This document shows positions 26,610 to 26,665 of a stretch of DNA of 26,665 nt, in pieces. Position 1 is the stretch's first letter. Every line of letters starts with the position of its first letter. The stretch is from Chara braunii (taxonomy: Eukaryota > Streptophyta > Charophyceae > Charales > Characeae): assembly GCA_003427395.1 (NCBI GenBank), contig BFEA01000001.1, positions 6,709,878-6,736,542 on the forward strand. Reading direction: 5' to 3'. Position numbers and translations under genes: made by a program. Under the pieces are notes generated by a model, which saw only the letters and a program-made list of their open reading frames with translations, did not search any database and was not told where the DNA came from.

Positions 26610-26665
<56 letters not shown>
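26610..26665. repeat. (CT)n microsatellite at the right edge
   Basis: Uninterrupted CT repeat to the last base. Together with (GA)n at base 1 it marks both window ends. Confidence 0.97.

Overview
This is a repeat-dominated eukaryotic nuclear window with no intact protein-coding gene that I can defend. The best lineage clue is a U6 snRNA-like sequence on the minus strand at about 20374-20470. Its 5' hairpin (TGTCC-TTCG-GGACA) and its 3' end (CTCGAGACATGGTCC) follow the green-plant form of U6, not the animal form. A land plant, charophyte or other green alga is therefore likely; I cannot name the species. A 96-base N gap, two stray N bases and dinucleotide tracts at both window ends suggest a draft scaffold broken at microsatellites.

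Layout. 1-600: (GA)n, CTT-rich DNA and a GC-rich composite repeat. 600-3284: mostly anonymous sequence with small duplications and a dispersed roughly 55-bp repeat. 3285-4330: two tRNA-derived SINE-like units. 4883-6790: two composite repeats (GC palindromes, a conserved 30-bp motif, long purine/pyrimidine minisatellite). 6800-8720: a dead LINE on the minus strand (APE-type endonuclease plus linker), split by a 437-bp palindrome-ended element. 9181-10905: tandem repeats, a large (TG)n(AG)n tract and GAA-rich DNA, followed by a possible splice donor on the minus strand. 11663-11807: a 145-bp MITE. 13234-13535: a 149-bp tandem duplication. 15242-15641: a duplication carrying AATAAA, the gap and a second MITE family. 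17353-18235: a foldback element and another SINE. 18837-20572: a 1.7-kb terminal-inverted-repeat element flanked by TA that contains a Ty3/gypsy chromodomain fragment, an LTR-like stretch and the U6 copy. 20617-22090: a minisatellite and a long inverted structure around (AATC)n/(GATT)n. 22110-23465: five tRNA-like modules in 1.35 kb. 23705-24052: second copies of both MITE families. 24301-25698: the cleanest non-repetitive stretch, with a possible exon. 25778-26665: a third well-developed composite repeat, a six-copy minisatellite and (CT)n.

There is no operon or pathway here. What unites the window is nested and repeated mobile DNA: at least two MITE families with 3-bp target duplications, a Tc1/mariner-like carrier element, a CCCGGGC-palindrome family, several tRNA-headed SINE types, a LINE and a chromovirus remnant. 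The least described items are the palindrome/purine composite family and the TA-flanked carrier element.
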